Of a stretch of 64,000 nt of DNA, positions 52,142 through 61,949 are shown piece after piece. Below the pieces are notes generated by a model. The model worked only from the letters and a program-made list of their open reading frames with translations, was not told the origin of the DNA and ran no database searches. The DNA lies in NCBI RefSeq assembly GCF_963678635.1, contig NC_087070.1, positions 24,978,007 to 25,042,006 of the forward strand. Direction: 5' to 3'. The stretch comes from Symsagittifera roscoffensis. Lineage: Eukaryota > Xenacoelomorpha > Acoela > Convolutidae. A program made the position numbers and the translations under genes. Each line of letters starts with the position of its first letter. The first letter of the stretch is position 1.

Positions 52142-52435
52142 ATGTCTAGAGACAATACCAAAGCGAGGGAATCGATACTAGAGGAGGACCTGGCGAAGAA
52201 CGTGAGCTTGAGCCTGCACAACTCCTTTTGTTTGAACCGGGAATCTAGGGTGAAGGCACTACCCAACCAGGCAAAGAGGCTGCAGGAGCAAAGAGAATGG
52301 ATGCGATCCTATGAACAGCTGAAGGCTTGGGAGGAAATCGTGATTAGCTCCGATGATGAAGAAGAACTGTTGAGACAGTTTGCCGTATCAAGTACTTCAG
52401 GGTGTGGCACCTCCAAGGCGAAGAGTGCGAGATGA
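52142..52435 (+). CDS. 97-residue protein with SUMO-interaction-like motif
   Basis: The ATG directly follows the TAA of the previous gene (TAAATG) and is in the same frame, so the product could be separate, by reinitiation, or a readthrough tail. The protein is basic and helical, then has EEIVISSDDEEELLRQF: a hydrophobic I-V-I core followed by Ser and acidic residues, the layout of a SUMO-interaction motif. It ends Ser/Lys-rich. Function unknown. Confidence 0.55.
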   Translation: MSRDNTKARESILEEDLAKNVSLSLHNSFCLNRESRVKALPNQAKRLQEQREWMRSYEQLKAWEEIVISSDDEEELLRQFAVSSTSGCGTSKAKSAR

Positions 52436-52864
52436 GTGGATGTTTCGAATGGATCTTGAGTCTTGAGAGGGAAGGGGGGCTTGAGTGTGGATCCGGGTGA
52501 AACCTGGGTTCACAGAAAAAGAAATTTTAACGAATCAAATATTGTTATTAATATACTATATTTACTATATAAATCAAAATGCTGCATGACAATTTCCTGA
52601 TTGAATGGGACAAAAGAAATTTTAAATGATTGGCTTAAAAAGCAAGAATTCAAGGGTGCAGGTGTGTGCAGATTTTGATTGCTGTTTAGCGATAGTGTGA
52701 AAATTTTACATGGCCGTGAATTTTGGGGTGTAGATAAGCTTAAGTCTGCTGCGAACTTCTGTAAATGACCACTGGCACTGTACCTTGAGCAACACTTGAT
52801 TTTCTGGGACTCACTGGCAGACGACAGCACGCGATGAGGACATCGATCTCGAGTCCGGGGAGTA
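52436..52864 (+). other. 3' region and polypurine tract candidates
   Basis: AT-rich from 52510, with no gene. Directly before the 3' LTR is 'ccggggagta', a short purine run that could prime plus-strand DNA synthesis. A longer purine run, 'gagagggaagggggg', lies near 52465. Confidence 0.5.
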
Positions 52865-53773
52865 TGTGCCAGTCGGTCATATTTGGAAGTTTGACCTTGG
52901 GAGAAGCAAAAAACACTTAATTTTGGGGTGAAATTTAATTTTTCAAAAATTCGAATGGAGCCTGTCATGCACGATTTTCTCGCGATAACTGAAAGTCAAA
53001 AAAGAGAAGTCAGAACAATCGAGTGACAATCGCGGGAAAGTTGCAAGATAAATCAGTAGGAAATTGCTATTCGCAATTTCCGTCACAGTAATAATCTAGA
53101 GTAGAGCTGTCCCATTCGAAACAGAAAGAAGCGTATTCCCACGAACTGGATTATTGTGACTTGGCTGGAGTATTATTCTAAACTGGACTAGAGTGAACCT
53201 TCGGTGGAAAGGTGGACAGCTTGAGTGTCCCAATGGTTCACGAGAAACTATAGTCTAGAGTACAAACTTGTTCTTGTTGTTAAAACTGACAAACATTAAA
53301 CTCATTTTAGTTACATTATTTAATTCTCGAGTTAATTACCGACTGAAGTACTTCCCTTTCTTGAGCGTGCTACAATGTGAGTACTAATTTAAATTTCTAG
53401 AGTGTGTTTTATAATTGTTATGTTGAGGTAAGGCGAGTTTTAGGTTGATCCATCTGAAATGGATCAAAGTTCCACTGTCTAATAAAAAGTAACTTAACGG
53501 ATTGTTCCGACCCGGTTTTTAACGGCGTTCATGTATTTTGGGTATCTAGAGACCTAAGTATGGGGACGTTCCTAATTCTAGAGTGGGGGGATATTTTAGT
53601 AGTAGCCTTTAAGCTGTAACGGGTCGTAGTCTCATGTCACAAACGAACCGAATTGGCTCCGACTGATTTGAGGTAGAAAAACACAAGAGATAGTGTCCCT
53701 GACTCTTGAGCCAATGGTTATAGGGCCTATTTTTCTTAAGCCTCATGTGTGACTGCAGTAGACGAATGTTACA
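52865..53773 (+). repeat. 3' LTR, 909 bp
   Basis: Same length and ends as the 5' LTR, with about six substitutions by eye and no indel. It is followed by 'cacatagggg'; the 5' LTR is preceded by 'catacgtcac', so at most CAC is shared. Confidence 0.95.
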
Positions 53774-54716
53774 CACATAGGGGAGTAGACGGTCTTTCAA
53801 CCAGTTTTGTGAAAATACTGGTGCCACCAAAAATATCCCCAATATTTGCTACTTGGGTTAGAAAAAAAAGGACATCGTATTAAGACAGTACGAAGTGTTG
53901 TGTAAAAACCGGATAAGAGCGAGCAATACTTACTTGGCTTGGCTCATTTGCACTTGATTGCTTGCTCTGGTCGCAATTTCAGTCGTCATTTAAAGAGAAC
54001 GATACGATGCTATCTCGGTCTTGATAAATAATCGAACTACGCTATTCGGTCGGTAATGTACAATAAATCCGTGAACCAGTCACAGTAAATAATCTATCTA
54101 ACGATATCTTAAGTTACTTTTAAACTAATAACAAAAAATTCTATAGGGTTATCTCGTGGAATAAATAAATTTATTTTTAACTAAGGACACAATTAAGAAA
54201 TGTACAATAGCTTTCTGGGTATGAAAATAGACTAGAAAATGATAAAAATCACAAGTCGAATAAATTGGTAGGTTTCCAATTGCATACAAATTCTCTTTTT
54301 AAGGTGATGAAGGTTTTGATTCAAACTCCGGGTAATGAATTTTTTCAGTTTTTCCTTTTTCGCTGATTTGAGCTACGCTGAGCTGATCCAGGCATCCAGA
54401 TCATGGTCTTTTATCTGAATCGAAAAACTGTTGAGCTTCAATTCGAATACCTCAATATTAATCAAACTCGAATCAATCAAAATCCGATGAGTATTTGTTG
54501 CTGGTAAAACAGGCAGTCTTTGAAAATCAAATGTCATTGTCGAAAATTATCAAAAAGCTTTTGACAATTAAGAAGCTTGAATATCATCAACAAGCTGCAG
54601 TTCACGAAATCAATCAGAAAACGTAGCTTTAAAATGCATAAAATTAGCATAAGAGAAGGGCAAAATAAGCCTTTCGAAAATATAATCTTTGCTGTGCGCC
54701 AAGATGGGTTACATGT
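53774..54716. other. Right flank of the Ty3 element, no gene
   Basis: AT-rich DNA with no open frame of interest. 'aatatttgctacttgggtt' near 53838 matches a repeat phrase also found near 16945, 23757 and 3845. The satellite on the left flank of the element does not continue here. Confidence 0.5.
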
Positions 54717-54917
54717 CAGTATTTAGACAGCCGCGTATTCATACTGGTCAGTATTTAGACAAATACTGTTTCAACCAATCAGAATCGAGACAAAGAAGAA
54801 ATTAATAAATAATTATTATTTATTTTGGATTATTTATGTTTTTTCTCGATTCTGATTGGTTCATACAGTATTTGTCTAAATACTGACCAGTATGAATACG
54901 CGGCTGTCTAAATACTG
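54717..54917. mobile_element. Foldback/MITE-like element
   Basis: Two arms of about 75 bp, inverted and nearly identical. The left arm begins CAGTATTTAGACAGCCGCG; the right arm ends in the complement. Each arm carries 'cagtatttagaca' twice. The centre is AT-rich and about 50 bp long. No target duplication is evident. It can form a long hairpin. The class is consistent with a non-autonomous DNA transposon. Confidence 0.75.
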
Positions 54918-56010
54918 GCTGCACTCCGCCCAAGATGAAACCTCGGACGTCGACATTATTGTTATGTCAACCTCACATCTGCAACACGGTCGCTTAAAAA
55001 CATGCAAACACTAATCACCAATAGAGCCGATATAACAAATACTATTCAGTTGCCATGATATGCAGCAAACGAGCCATATTAGCGAATTGTCTGAGATATA
55101 TTATGATAAACTTATTAAATAGTATCAAGTGATATGACGATAATGGTACGCTTGTAAGTAGATTTCAGAAGAAAGCTCGTTAAGCCGCGATACTTCCCAT
55201 CTACACGGACACCCCCACCAGAACCTCCACCTCTAAAAACCAGGTTGTAACCACTTTCACTTTTTTTTCTTTTTTTTTACAATCCATTCCACAATCTATT
55301 CTTTCTCTTATTCGATTTTTCTATACCCTGTTTAGTGAATTTCCAAGCCGAAGTATCTACCCAAGTGGAGCAGGAAACTGGCAATAGAAACCTCAAGGAC
55401 CAGGTACTGCAGCCCCAAAGATGTCGTAGCCACGGTTTTTTCGTATAGAGGTGCAAAGCTAGCCGATCTTGCCGCTACTGTATCGCGCTACCCCTTGCAA
55501 ACTGATTATGGTTACCATAGTAGCTGGCTTTAACGATAACTCAGCTAAGAATTCATCTGAGATATATTCTTACAACGTACATGTCTAAATCGAAATTATG
55601 ACTCAGAAACTTCCAGACAAATTAATTTTAAAATGTTTAATTAATTTTAGAGGTTAAAAGTATTTTAATCTTAATAGTAATTTAGAGGTCAACTGTGATT
55701 GGCTAATTTTTTATCATGATGGTTTAGAACCAAATTGTATGTGATTTATTGTAAATAACATTTGTAAATTGATGTTTTATCGTCATTTAGAGTAGTTTAT
55801 TGTAAAAATCCTGACGATGCACATAGTTGCGAAAATGTTTGAAATTTACTTTTTAGCAAAAATTTCTTAAGAATTCATACTTTGCAGGTGATTGGAGATT
55901 ATCAGTAGATTTAAAAATTCATAAGTTTTAACCAAAATTTCCAAATAATCACTTCAATAAGAAAATTTCTCTAAAAAATACCTTATTTCGCCTTATAAAA
56001 ACATTTTAAC
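54918..56010. other. Gene-free stretch
   Basis: No coding or RNA gene signal. There are poly-T runs near 55260 and otherwise AT-rich unique-looking DNA. Confidence 0.5.
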
Positions 56011-56186
56011 ACTCAAGAACCCGAATCAATTTCCACAATCTGAATTACAATTTTGGTGCTAAAGTGTTACCTGGTCTATTACCTGGTGCACCACACGCAC
56101 TCAAGAACCCGAATCAATTTCCCCAATCTGAATTACAATTTTGGTGCTAAAGTGTTACCTGGTCTATTACCTGGTGCACCACACGC
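56011..56186. repeat. 88-bp tandem duplication
   Basis: Two copies, 56011-56098 and 56099-56186, starting 'actcaagaacccgaatcaat' and differing at one base that I can see (cacaatctg/cccaatctg). A recent local duplication. Confidence 0.93.
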
Positions 56187-56245
56187 ACTCAGGCTTGAAT
56201 GATCTGTCTATTATTATTTTCAGTTTTTTCTCGCTGAGCTAGATT

Positions 56246-56430
56246 TGTGCCAGTCGGTCATATTTGGAAGTTTGACCTTGACCTGAACGCTTAACCTGGA
56301 TTTTCGGGAGAAAGGTAATTTTTGAAAAATTCGAATGGAGCCTGTCATGCCCGAGTTTCTCGCGACAACTAAAAGTACGAGAAAATGACAATCACAAGAA
56401 TCGGATGATAATCGGGAGAAAGTTGCTGAA
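56246..56430 (+). repeat. Degenerate LTR fragment of the 23-kb family
   Basis: Begins 'tgtgccagtcggtcatattt' exactly like the LTRs, then diverges ('gaccttgacctgaacgct') and re-aligns through 'aaaattcgaatggagcctgt' to 'gggagaaagttgc'. It covers about the first 200 bp of the LTR and stops where the LINE sequence begins. Confidence 0.75.
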
Positions 56431-56458
56431 AGTTTTAGGGGCGGAGACGCTAACTCTA

Positions 56459-57156
56459 TGCTTTTTGGTGTTGTGCTTGGAACATCGATGGTTGTGAAAG
56501 ATCTGGGAATTTTTGTGTCGGGCGATTTAAGTTGGAAGGTACACATTGAAACAAGATTAAAGAAGGCAAACCAAGTACTGTACCTCCTGAGAAGAAACCT
56601 ATCAGCAAAGATAAATACGTTTGTAAAGTTAGGCCTGTATAAGTCACTAATACTCCCAGTGTTATTATACGGACTCTCATGTACACATATATCGAGGGGG
56701 GATCAATTGCAGTTGGAGCGATTTCAAAAGAAAGTAATCCGTTGGATCACTGGAAATAAAACGGGAGTGTACATCAACGAACTACGCTTGCTAAACATTT
56801 TACCCCTGCCCATGTTCATCCAGCTAAATAACATCTTACTTCTTGCCAGTCTTGATTCTAATGAACGAAATGAAATAGTGTTAAACAAGCGAACCACACG
56901 GGCTAGAAATACAGAAATTTTTGAGATGCGAAAAGTGAGAACGGAAAAAGCGAGAAACGAATTTGTTTTCAGAACCAGTAGAATTGTAAATCGATTAGAA
57001 CCATATATTCATTTTGATAAACGAATCGGCCTCAAGACGAGAATTTTAAACACGATGTGGAAATTTGTAAACGAGAGATTTTCAGAAATGACAACGTGCA
57101 CGTGGCAATTATTCTGTGATTGTATCACGTGCAGAAACAAGTGGACATTGTTTTAG
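56459..57156 (+). pseudogene. LINE reverse transcriptase, C-terminal end
   Basis: 232 open codons matching the end of jockey/CR1-type RT: MLFGVVLGTSMVVKDLGIFV, LSWKVHIETRLKKANQ, VLLYGLSCTHIS, LERFQKKVIRWITGNKTG and LNILPLPMFIQLNN, then a basic tail with Cys and Trp. The RT catalytic core is missing upstream, so this is a typical 5'-truncated copy. The frame is still intact, suggesting recent insertion. An AAC repeat and a hairpin follow its stop. Confidence 0.8.
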
Positions 57157-57202
57157 AGAAGACGCCGGGACCAAGAATCCCAACAGCAGTGCTGTGAATC
57201 CC

Positions 57203-57203
57203 C

Positions 57204-57250
<47 letters not shown>
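57203..57250 (+). repeat. (CAA)n microsatellite
   Basis: About 15 CAA units shortly after the LINE stop codon, probably part of its 3' untranslated tail. Confidence 0.95.
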
Positions 57251-57251
<1 letters not shown>

Positions 57252-57261
57252 ACACTAGAGT

Positions 57262-57281
57262 GAAATTGCTTTTCGCAATTT
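57262..57281 (+). other. Hairpin in LINE tail like the one in the LTRs
   Basis: GAAATTGCTTTTCGCAATTT: an 8-bp stem with a short loop. The LTRs carry GAAATTGCTATTCGCAATTT at 30868-30887 and 53060-53079, which differs at one base. Confidence 0.6.
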
Positions 57282-57971
57282 TACTGGAATTATAGGACGA
57301 GAGAAAAGCTCTCTTGTTCCTTATCAAGTTCAATCAACCAAGTCGAATCAAAAGTGACGATTTCACATTGACTTCATGTACCTGCCAATACCAAACTAAT
57401 TAAGTAGTCTACTAGCATTTGTTATAATTACTTTCTGTATCATTTTTTAAATCATCCCACTAATGAAGCTCTTATGAGACTCATCTTCTTTTCAACTCTC
57501 CTAGCATAACTTAAAAAGTAATGGCCCAGACCATTACTGACAAGACCAACACCAAGACGATCTGCCAGCCTAACCAGCCGGATTGAGAGACGCAGGAGTA
57601 TCGAGCTACAGCCTAACCAGCCCGAAACGGATCGAGTACAAGACGAAAGAAGAAGTGTTCAGAGCTGCAGAGCGAATTAGACGAAAGAAGAAGTGAGCAG
57701 TACGAGCGAATTCGAGCAGACGTCATCAGCAGTGAGTGTCAAGCAGACGAAATCATTGCAGTAGAAAGTTGCAGTTCTACAAGCAGACGAGGCGACGACT
57801 TGGAGTGACGTGGCACACCGGACGCAGACCAGGCGATCGGGCAACCAGGCAAACGGTTGACGAAACGAGACGGTTCAAGTTGGAGAAACGATCAAACTTG
57901 ACTTAGTTCGAAATTCGATCTTAGCGTTCGACGTTAATTTTGTAACGCGACCTTGACGAGCAAGCCCGACG
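57282..57971 (+). other. Leader region upstream of the plus copia gag
   Basis: No gene. From about 57520 the composition becomes GC-richer, with repeated phrases such as 'gacgaaagaagaagtg' and 'cctaaccagcc', consistent with the untranslated leader of the copia-like element starting at 57972. A full LTR is not recognised. Confidence 0.45.
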
Positions 57972-58155
57972 ATGGCGCGTGCAAAACACGAAAAACTGAC
58001 GTTTTCTGAAAAGGAGGAGGACTTCATGACATTCATGGAGCAGTTTGAGGCAAAGATGTACATGCTCAAATTGGACCGGGCGTTACGAGACAAGATCACG
58101 ACACCGGCGATCAAACCAGAGGAGCTGGCTGAGGGAACGGCAGTAAACCTCGTAA
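57972..58155 (+). pseudogene. Plus copia-like element: gag, 5' piece
   Basis: MARAKHEKLTFSEKEEDF then a helical stretch, ending near EELAEGTAVN. It looks like the N-terminus of a copia-type Gag. The rest of gag resumes at about 59900 (WCELVHCLDRRSI); between them lies a minus-strand element. Confidence 0.6.
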
Positions 58156-59776
58156 AAAGGTCGATAATATGAAGGTACCAGACGGACGATCCGAGTTCCG
58201 CCATTTGATGCAGATCAAGAGCTAACGTACTGTTCCAATCACTGGCCAGTGGTAAACTTGCACATGGTTTGGGAGCTGAACGACCAAATTGTGGACAGAT
58301 ATCACACTGTAAAATCACCTTCTGTATGTCAGCCAGAGCAACCGATCCGCCGGACTTCTTGATCAACATATGCAGTTTCTCTGCCGTGCAATGACCGAAC
58401 TGTTTATGTAGCTTCATTAGCTGTTTGTCATCCACTACATCAAACGAGACATGACAAAACACACTTTCTAGCTCATGTGACACATCCAACAAAATGTGAC
58501 TGGTAGAAGCTTGCGTATACGGTACAACAGTCTTGTCTGGCAACCTGACAGTCTTGTCCCCAAAATCAATTGCAAGTTTGGCCCGGGTCATTGACGACAC
58601 GCTAAAAAGTAGTGGCAGATTTAACGGCACAACTAGCACCTCCAGTAAACATTTCGTCGATCCAACTTTGATTGGCAAGGTATACTTCTGTGTAGCAAGT
58701 ACCCTTTCACCCCCACCAAACACGTTACATATCTTGGTATCTATGACTGTCATATCATTTGCAGCATGAGTGGGAAGCTTCATCAAATAATCTTTAATCC
58801 ACACGTCGCCCGCAATTGTTGCTGTGCAAGCACTGTCCAATTTGGCTCTTCCAGCGGCTTCTTTCACCAACGTGCCTGTAGCAACAGCAAGGCATATATA
58901 CGCGGATTCTTCAAGAACGGGGTCTACGCTTTCACCCTGTTGTGACATTAACACCGACCTCGGTTTCTCTGGACAATCTTTTGCATAATGAAACCATGAT
59001 CCACAAACAGCGCATGTGGTTATCGTGCCATCCTTTGACACAGGGTTCGTGCCAGTCGGTTTGGGATATACACCGTCTCTACGACCAAAGTTACCACGAA
59101 ATCAACCACGATAATCGTTACCACGATAACCTCTGGCTGGATATGAACCTCTGCCACGACCCCCGGACGTCCACAAAGCAGATTCACTAGATGTAGAAAG
59201 ACAAGGTTCCTCCTTGACAGTTGGTGAGGAGGAGTCTAAACTAGACGATGTCCCAGATAAAACAGATGCAAATATTCGTCGTAGACTTGTTTTCATAGTT
59301 GCCAGCTTCAAGTCGGCGGTCGCCGACAGAACAAGCTTCTTGTCTCTCTCGTCGAGACCAGCGCATGAGAGTAGCTTGCATGCAAGAACGCAATCAGGGA
59401 GCTCAATTATGTGTTTCTTCAGTCGCTGATAACTGGCCTCAAACTCAGTAACATAATCAGCAATATTCGAATCCCGACTATGTATTTTCTCAAATCTCTC
59501 ATAATCAAAAAACAATTCGTCTGATGTTTCCTTCCCAAAACTCTCCTTCAGCTTGTCAAGAAGCGTCTTAAGGCCATCTTCTGTCTTCAATTCATCCAAG
59601 GGAATAGCCATTGCCACCTCTCGTTTGCCGCCATCCAAGGAAAGCGCTAGAGCAGGTGCTTTCTTCACGTTTGCCAGATCAGACACAGCATCCCAAATGT
59701 CCACTTCTGTCTTCCACGCCTCGAAGCTGACATCTGCAGTCCATGATGGCGGGGTTTTATAGTTGCGAGTAGTCAT
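58155..59776 (-). pseudogene. Minus copia-like element: gag, zinc knuckle, protease, integrase start
   Basis: Starts MTTRNYKTPPSW at 59776. Gag runs through LALSLDGGKREVAM and YVTEFEASYQRLKKH, then an RG-rich stretch. A single in-frame TGA (59102-59104) is followed by the CAVCGSWFHYAKDC knuckle, a protease centre KLDSACTATIAG (D-S-A-C in place of D-S/T-G), a pre-integrase block KQFGHCTAEKL with CDIC, and the start of integrase (WYLHIIDLFTRF). It is truncated there; RT and RNase H are absent. The gene order fits Ty1/copia. It belongs to a different family from the plus-strand element. Confidence 0.8.
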
Positions 59777-59898
59777 CGGAACCTCCTGCTACCATGTAAA
59801 GTTCGTCAAAACATCAGAGGAAATACGTTCAATTACAAACCCCACCAGTCATTCATCTGAAGTATAAACACAGACAATAACAGAGACGACATGCGGTG
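59777..59898 (-). repeat. Leader and partial LTR of the minus copia
   Basis: Minus strand: '...gaactttaca' followed by 'tggtagcaggaggttccgat', which looks like an LTR end plus a primer-binding site beginning TGGTA, about 20 bases before the gag ATG. Only about 80 bp of putative LTR remain before host-element sequence resumes. Confidence 0.5.
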
Positions 59899-59899
59899 T

Positions 59900-60672
59900 C
59901 AAGTGTGGTGCGAGTTGGTGCATTGTCTGGACCGGCGGTCAATCTCATTCGTCCGATCACACAAACCGAACGGTGTTGCAGCGTGGAAGGCTCTGGTACA
60001 ACAGTACCGGAGTTCGGAGAGGCCTCGGATACAAAAGACGATGACGCAATTGACGGGATCAAGATGGAGTCGAACGAGGCGGTGACGGACTATCTGATCC
60101 GAGCAGAGGAATTGCAGATGGATCTCCATGAAGTGGGCGAACACATGTCCGACGCGATGTTCAAGGCGATCGTACTGAAGGGTCTGCCGAAGGAGTACGA
60201 CAACATTTTGACGCTGTTCAACCATGGCGAGGAGAAAGAACACGGCGGTGAAGCTGTGAAGCTGGATCTGGTTTACTCTGCGAACAACAGGAGCGTTGGT
60301 GGGCAGAACAGCGCGTTCATGAGTAGTGGTGGGAACAAACCGAAGTGTTCAAACTGCAAGCGATCCGGCCACACCGATACGGACTGCAGACAAGCAAAGG
60401 ATCGATCAAGTGCTACAATTGCGGGAAGCAGGGACACATGGCGAAGGAGTGTCGATCGAAGACACAGAAGCCGAAGTGTGGACACTGCAACAAGATGGGT
60501 CACGCCAATGACAAGTGCTGGCAGACGCATTGTGGGGGACCGAGCGGTGGTAAATGACAACCATCGACACAGAGCAAGTTCGCAACCAGCTTCAACCAGG
60601 ATCCATTCTGGTTCAGTTTCATGGCGGCAGACAACCGGGGTCGAGACGAGACCATGCGGGATTCTGGACTGA
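59900..60672 (+). pseudogene. Plus copia-like element: gag, 3' piece
   Basis: Gag resumes in two frames. The early part reads LDRRSISFVR and AWKALVQQYRSSERPRIQK in one frame; from about 60050 it continues as MESNEAVTDYLIRAEELQMD in another. Zinc knuckles CSNCKRSGHTDTDC, CYNCGKQGHMAKEC and CGHCNKMGHANDKC then appear in yet other registers near 60345-60530. At least two frameshifts make it non-functional. Confidence 0.75.
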
Positions 60673-61949
60673 AGTCGCGGGGCAACGAGCAGATGCGATC
60701 ATATGACATGATCGTCGGTTCCGGATGTACCGGATACATGCCGAAGGACAGCGATCTGTTTTCGGATCTGGACAAAACCCGAGGTGGCGTGGTGGGCAAC
60801 ACGAACAGCAACTGGTCGAGGATCGAGGGCCATGGAACAGCGGAGTTCTGGGTGGACGATAGTACCGGGCGAGCGCGACACTTGAAGCTGAAGGATGCAT
60901 CTTACGTACCCAGCTACAGTCACAACCTGGTGTCAGTCAGCAAGCCGAACACCAACGGAGCTGTGGCAACATTCAACAAAGACGAGGCGTGGATCAAGGC
61001 ACCGGATGGGACAAAGCTAGCATTGATGCGGGAGAACCATTTGTTCATACTGAAGTGTTTCAACACACCATCAACTGATGTGGCAAACAAAGCAGTGACC
61101 ATTGAGCGATTGCATCAACGGCTGGGTCACAAAAACACGAAGGATATGGGGAATCTGGAACAACTGGTAGACGAGATGGTGATCGACGAAGGTCATTCAA
61201 CCAGCGATGTGTGTGCACCATGTGCTACCCAGAACTCGAAGCGAGCTACAGTGAAGAAGAGTTGGGGTACAATGGTTAAAGACAAGTTGATGATCGTTCA
61301 CGCAGACACACTGGGACCACTCAACGATAAGTCGACTGATGGATACCATTATGCGGTGGGGCTCAACGACAGTTACAGCCGGTATGCAGAGGTCTACTTC
61401 ATGCAGTCAAAGGATGAGACGTTGGCGAAATTTCAGCAGTTCGTGGCGGATGTGGGCAAACCAGCGAAAATAGTCACTGACGGTGCTCTTGAATACAACT
61501 CAATGGCTATTAACAAGTACTGCCGGCAGCAAGCGATTCGACACGAGTTCTCCACGCCATACATGCCTAAAGACAACGGGAAGATTTAGCGTGTTTGGAG
61601 AACGGTGGTGGGCATGACAAAGTGCATGATGGATCAAGCCAAGATGCCGCCGATGTTTTGGACCTTCGCGCTACGAGCAGCTTTCCACCTGAAGAACCGG
61701 AGTCTACACTCCGCTCGCGGATCAACACCATTCGAGATGATGTTCGGCAGTAGACCGAATCTGGCAGGACTTAGGATTTGGGTGCAAGGCGTTCGTGTAT
61801 GTGGAACCACGGTACCGGAAGAAGCTCGAAGCGAAAGCAGTCGAAGGAGTTTTTCTGGTGTATGCGGCAAACTCAAATGCATACGTTGCAGCCGTGCCGA
61901 ACAATCAAGGAAGAATGCGGCTGGTACAGACCCTCAGCATCACGTTTGA
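60621..61949 (+). pseudogene. Plus copia-like element: protease and integrase, broken
   Basis: The protease centre reads MIVGSGCTGYMP; the expected catalytic Asp is Gly. Pre-integrase: IERLHQRLGHKNTKDM with CAPC. Integrase: VHADTLGPLNDKSTDG, IVTDGALEYNS, then an in-frame TAG at 61587-61589, after which the same frame continues (MMDQAKMPPMFWTFALRAAF). Near 61790 the frame shifts into the next segment. Confidence 0.8.

Larger units (their letters stand above)
30673..53773 (+). mobile_element. 23.1-kb Ty3-type LTR retrotransposon with extra 3' genes
   Basis: Two 909-bp direct repeats bound the element. Order: LTR, 2.7-kb leader with two tandem-repeat blocks, gag in three overlapping frames, protease-RT, RT end-RNase H-integrase, macro-domain frame, spacer with splice-acceptor-like site, SGNH gene, 1,250-residue gene, 467-codon frame, 97-codon frame, short 3' region, LTR. 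The RT-RNase H-integrase order and the GPF motif place it with Ty3. Typical Ty3 elements are 5-6 kb, so more than half of this element is extra. The LTRs differ at about six positions by eye, so insertion was recent, yet several frame breaks are present. No target-site duplication longer than CAC is visible. Confidence 0.93.

Noticed and set aside
57109-57333. Minus-strand poly-Cys frame
   Set aside because: It is the antisense of the CAA microsatellite.
59050-59066. Another LTR start (gtgccagtcggt) inside the minus copia element
   Set aside because: Only about 12 bases match and the minus copia frame reads through it as coding sequence; coincidence is likely.
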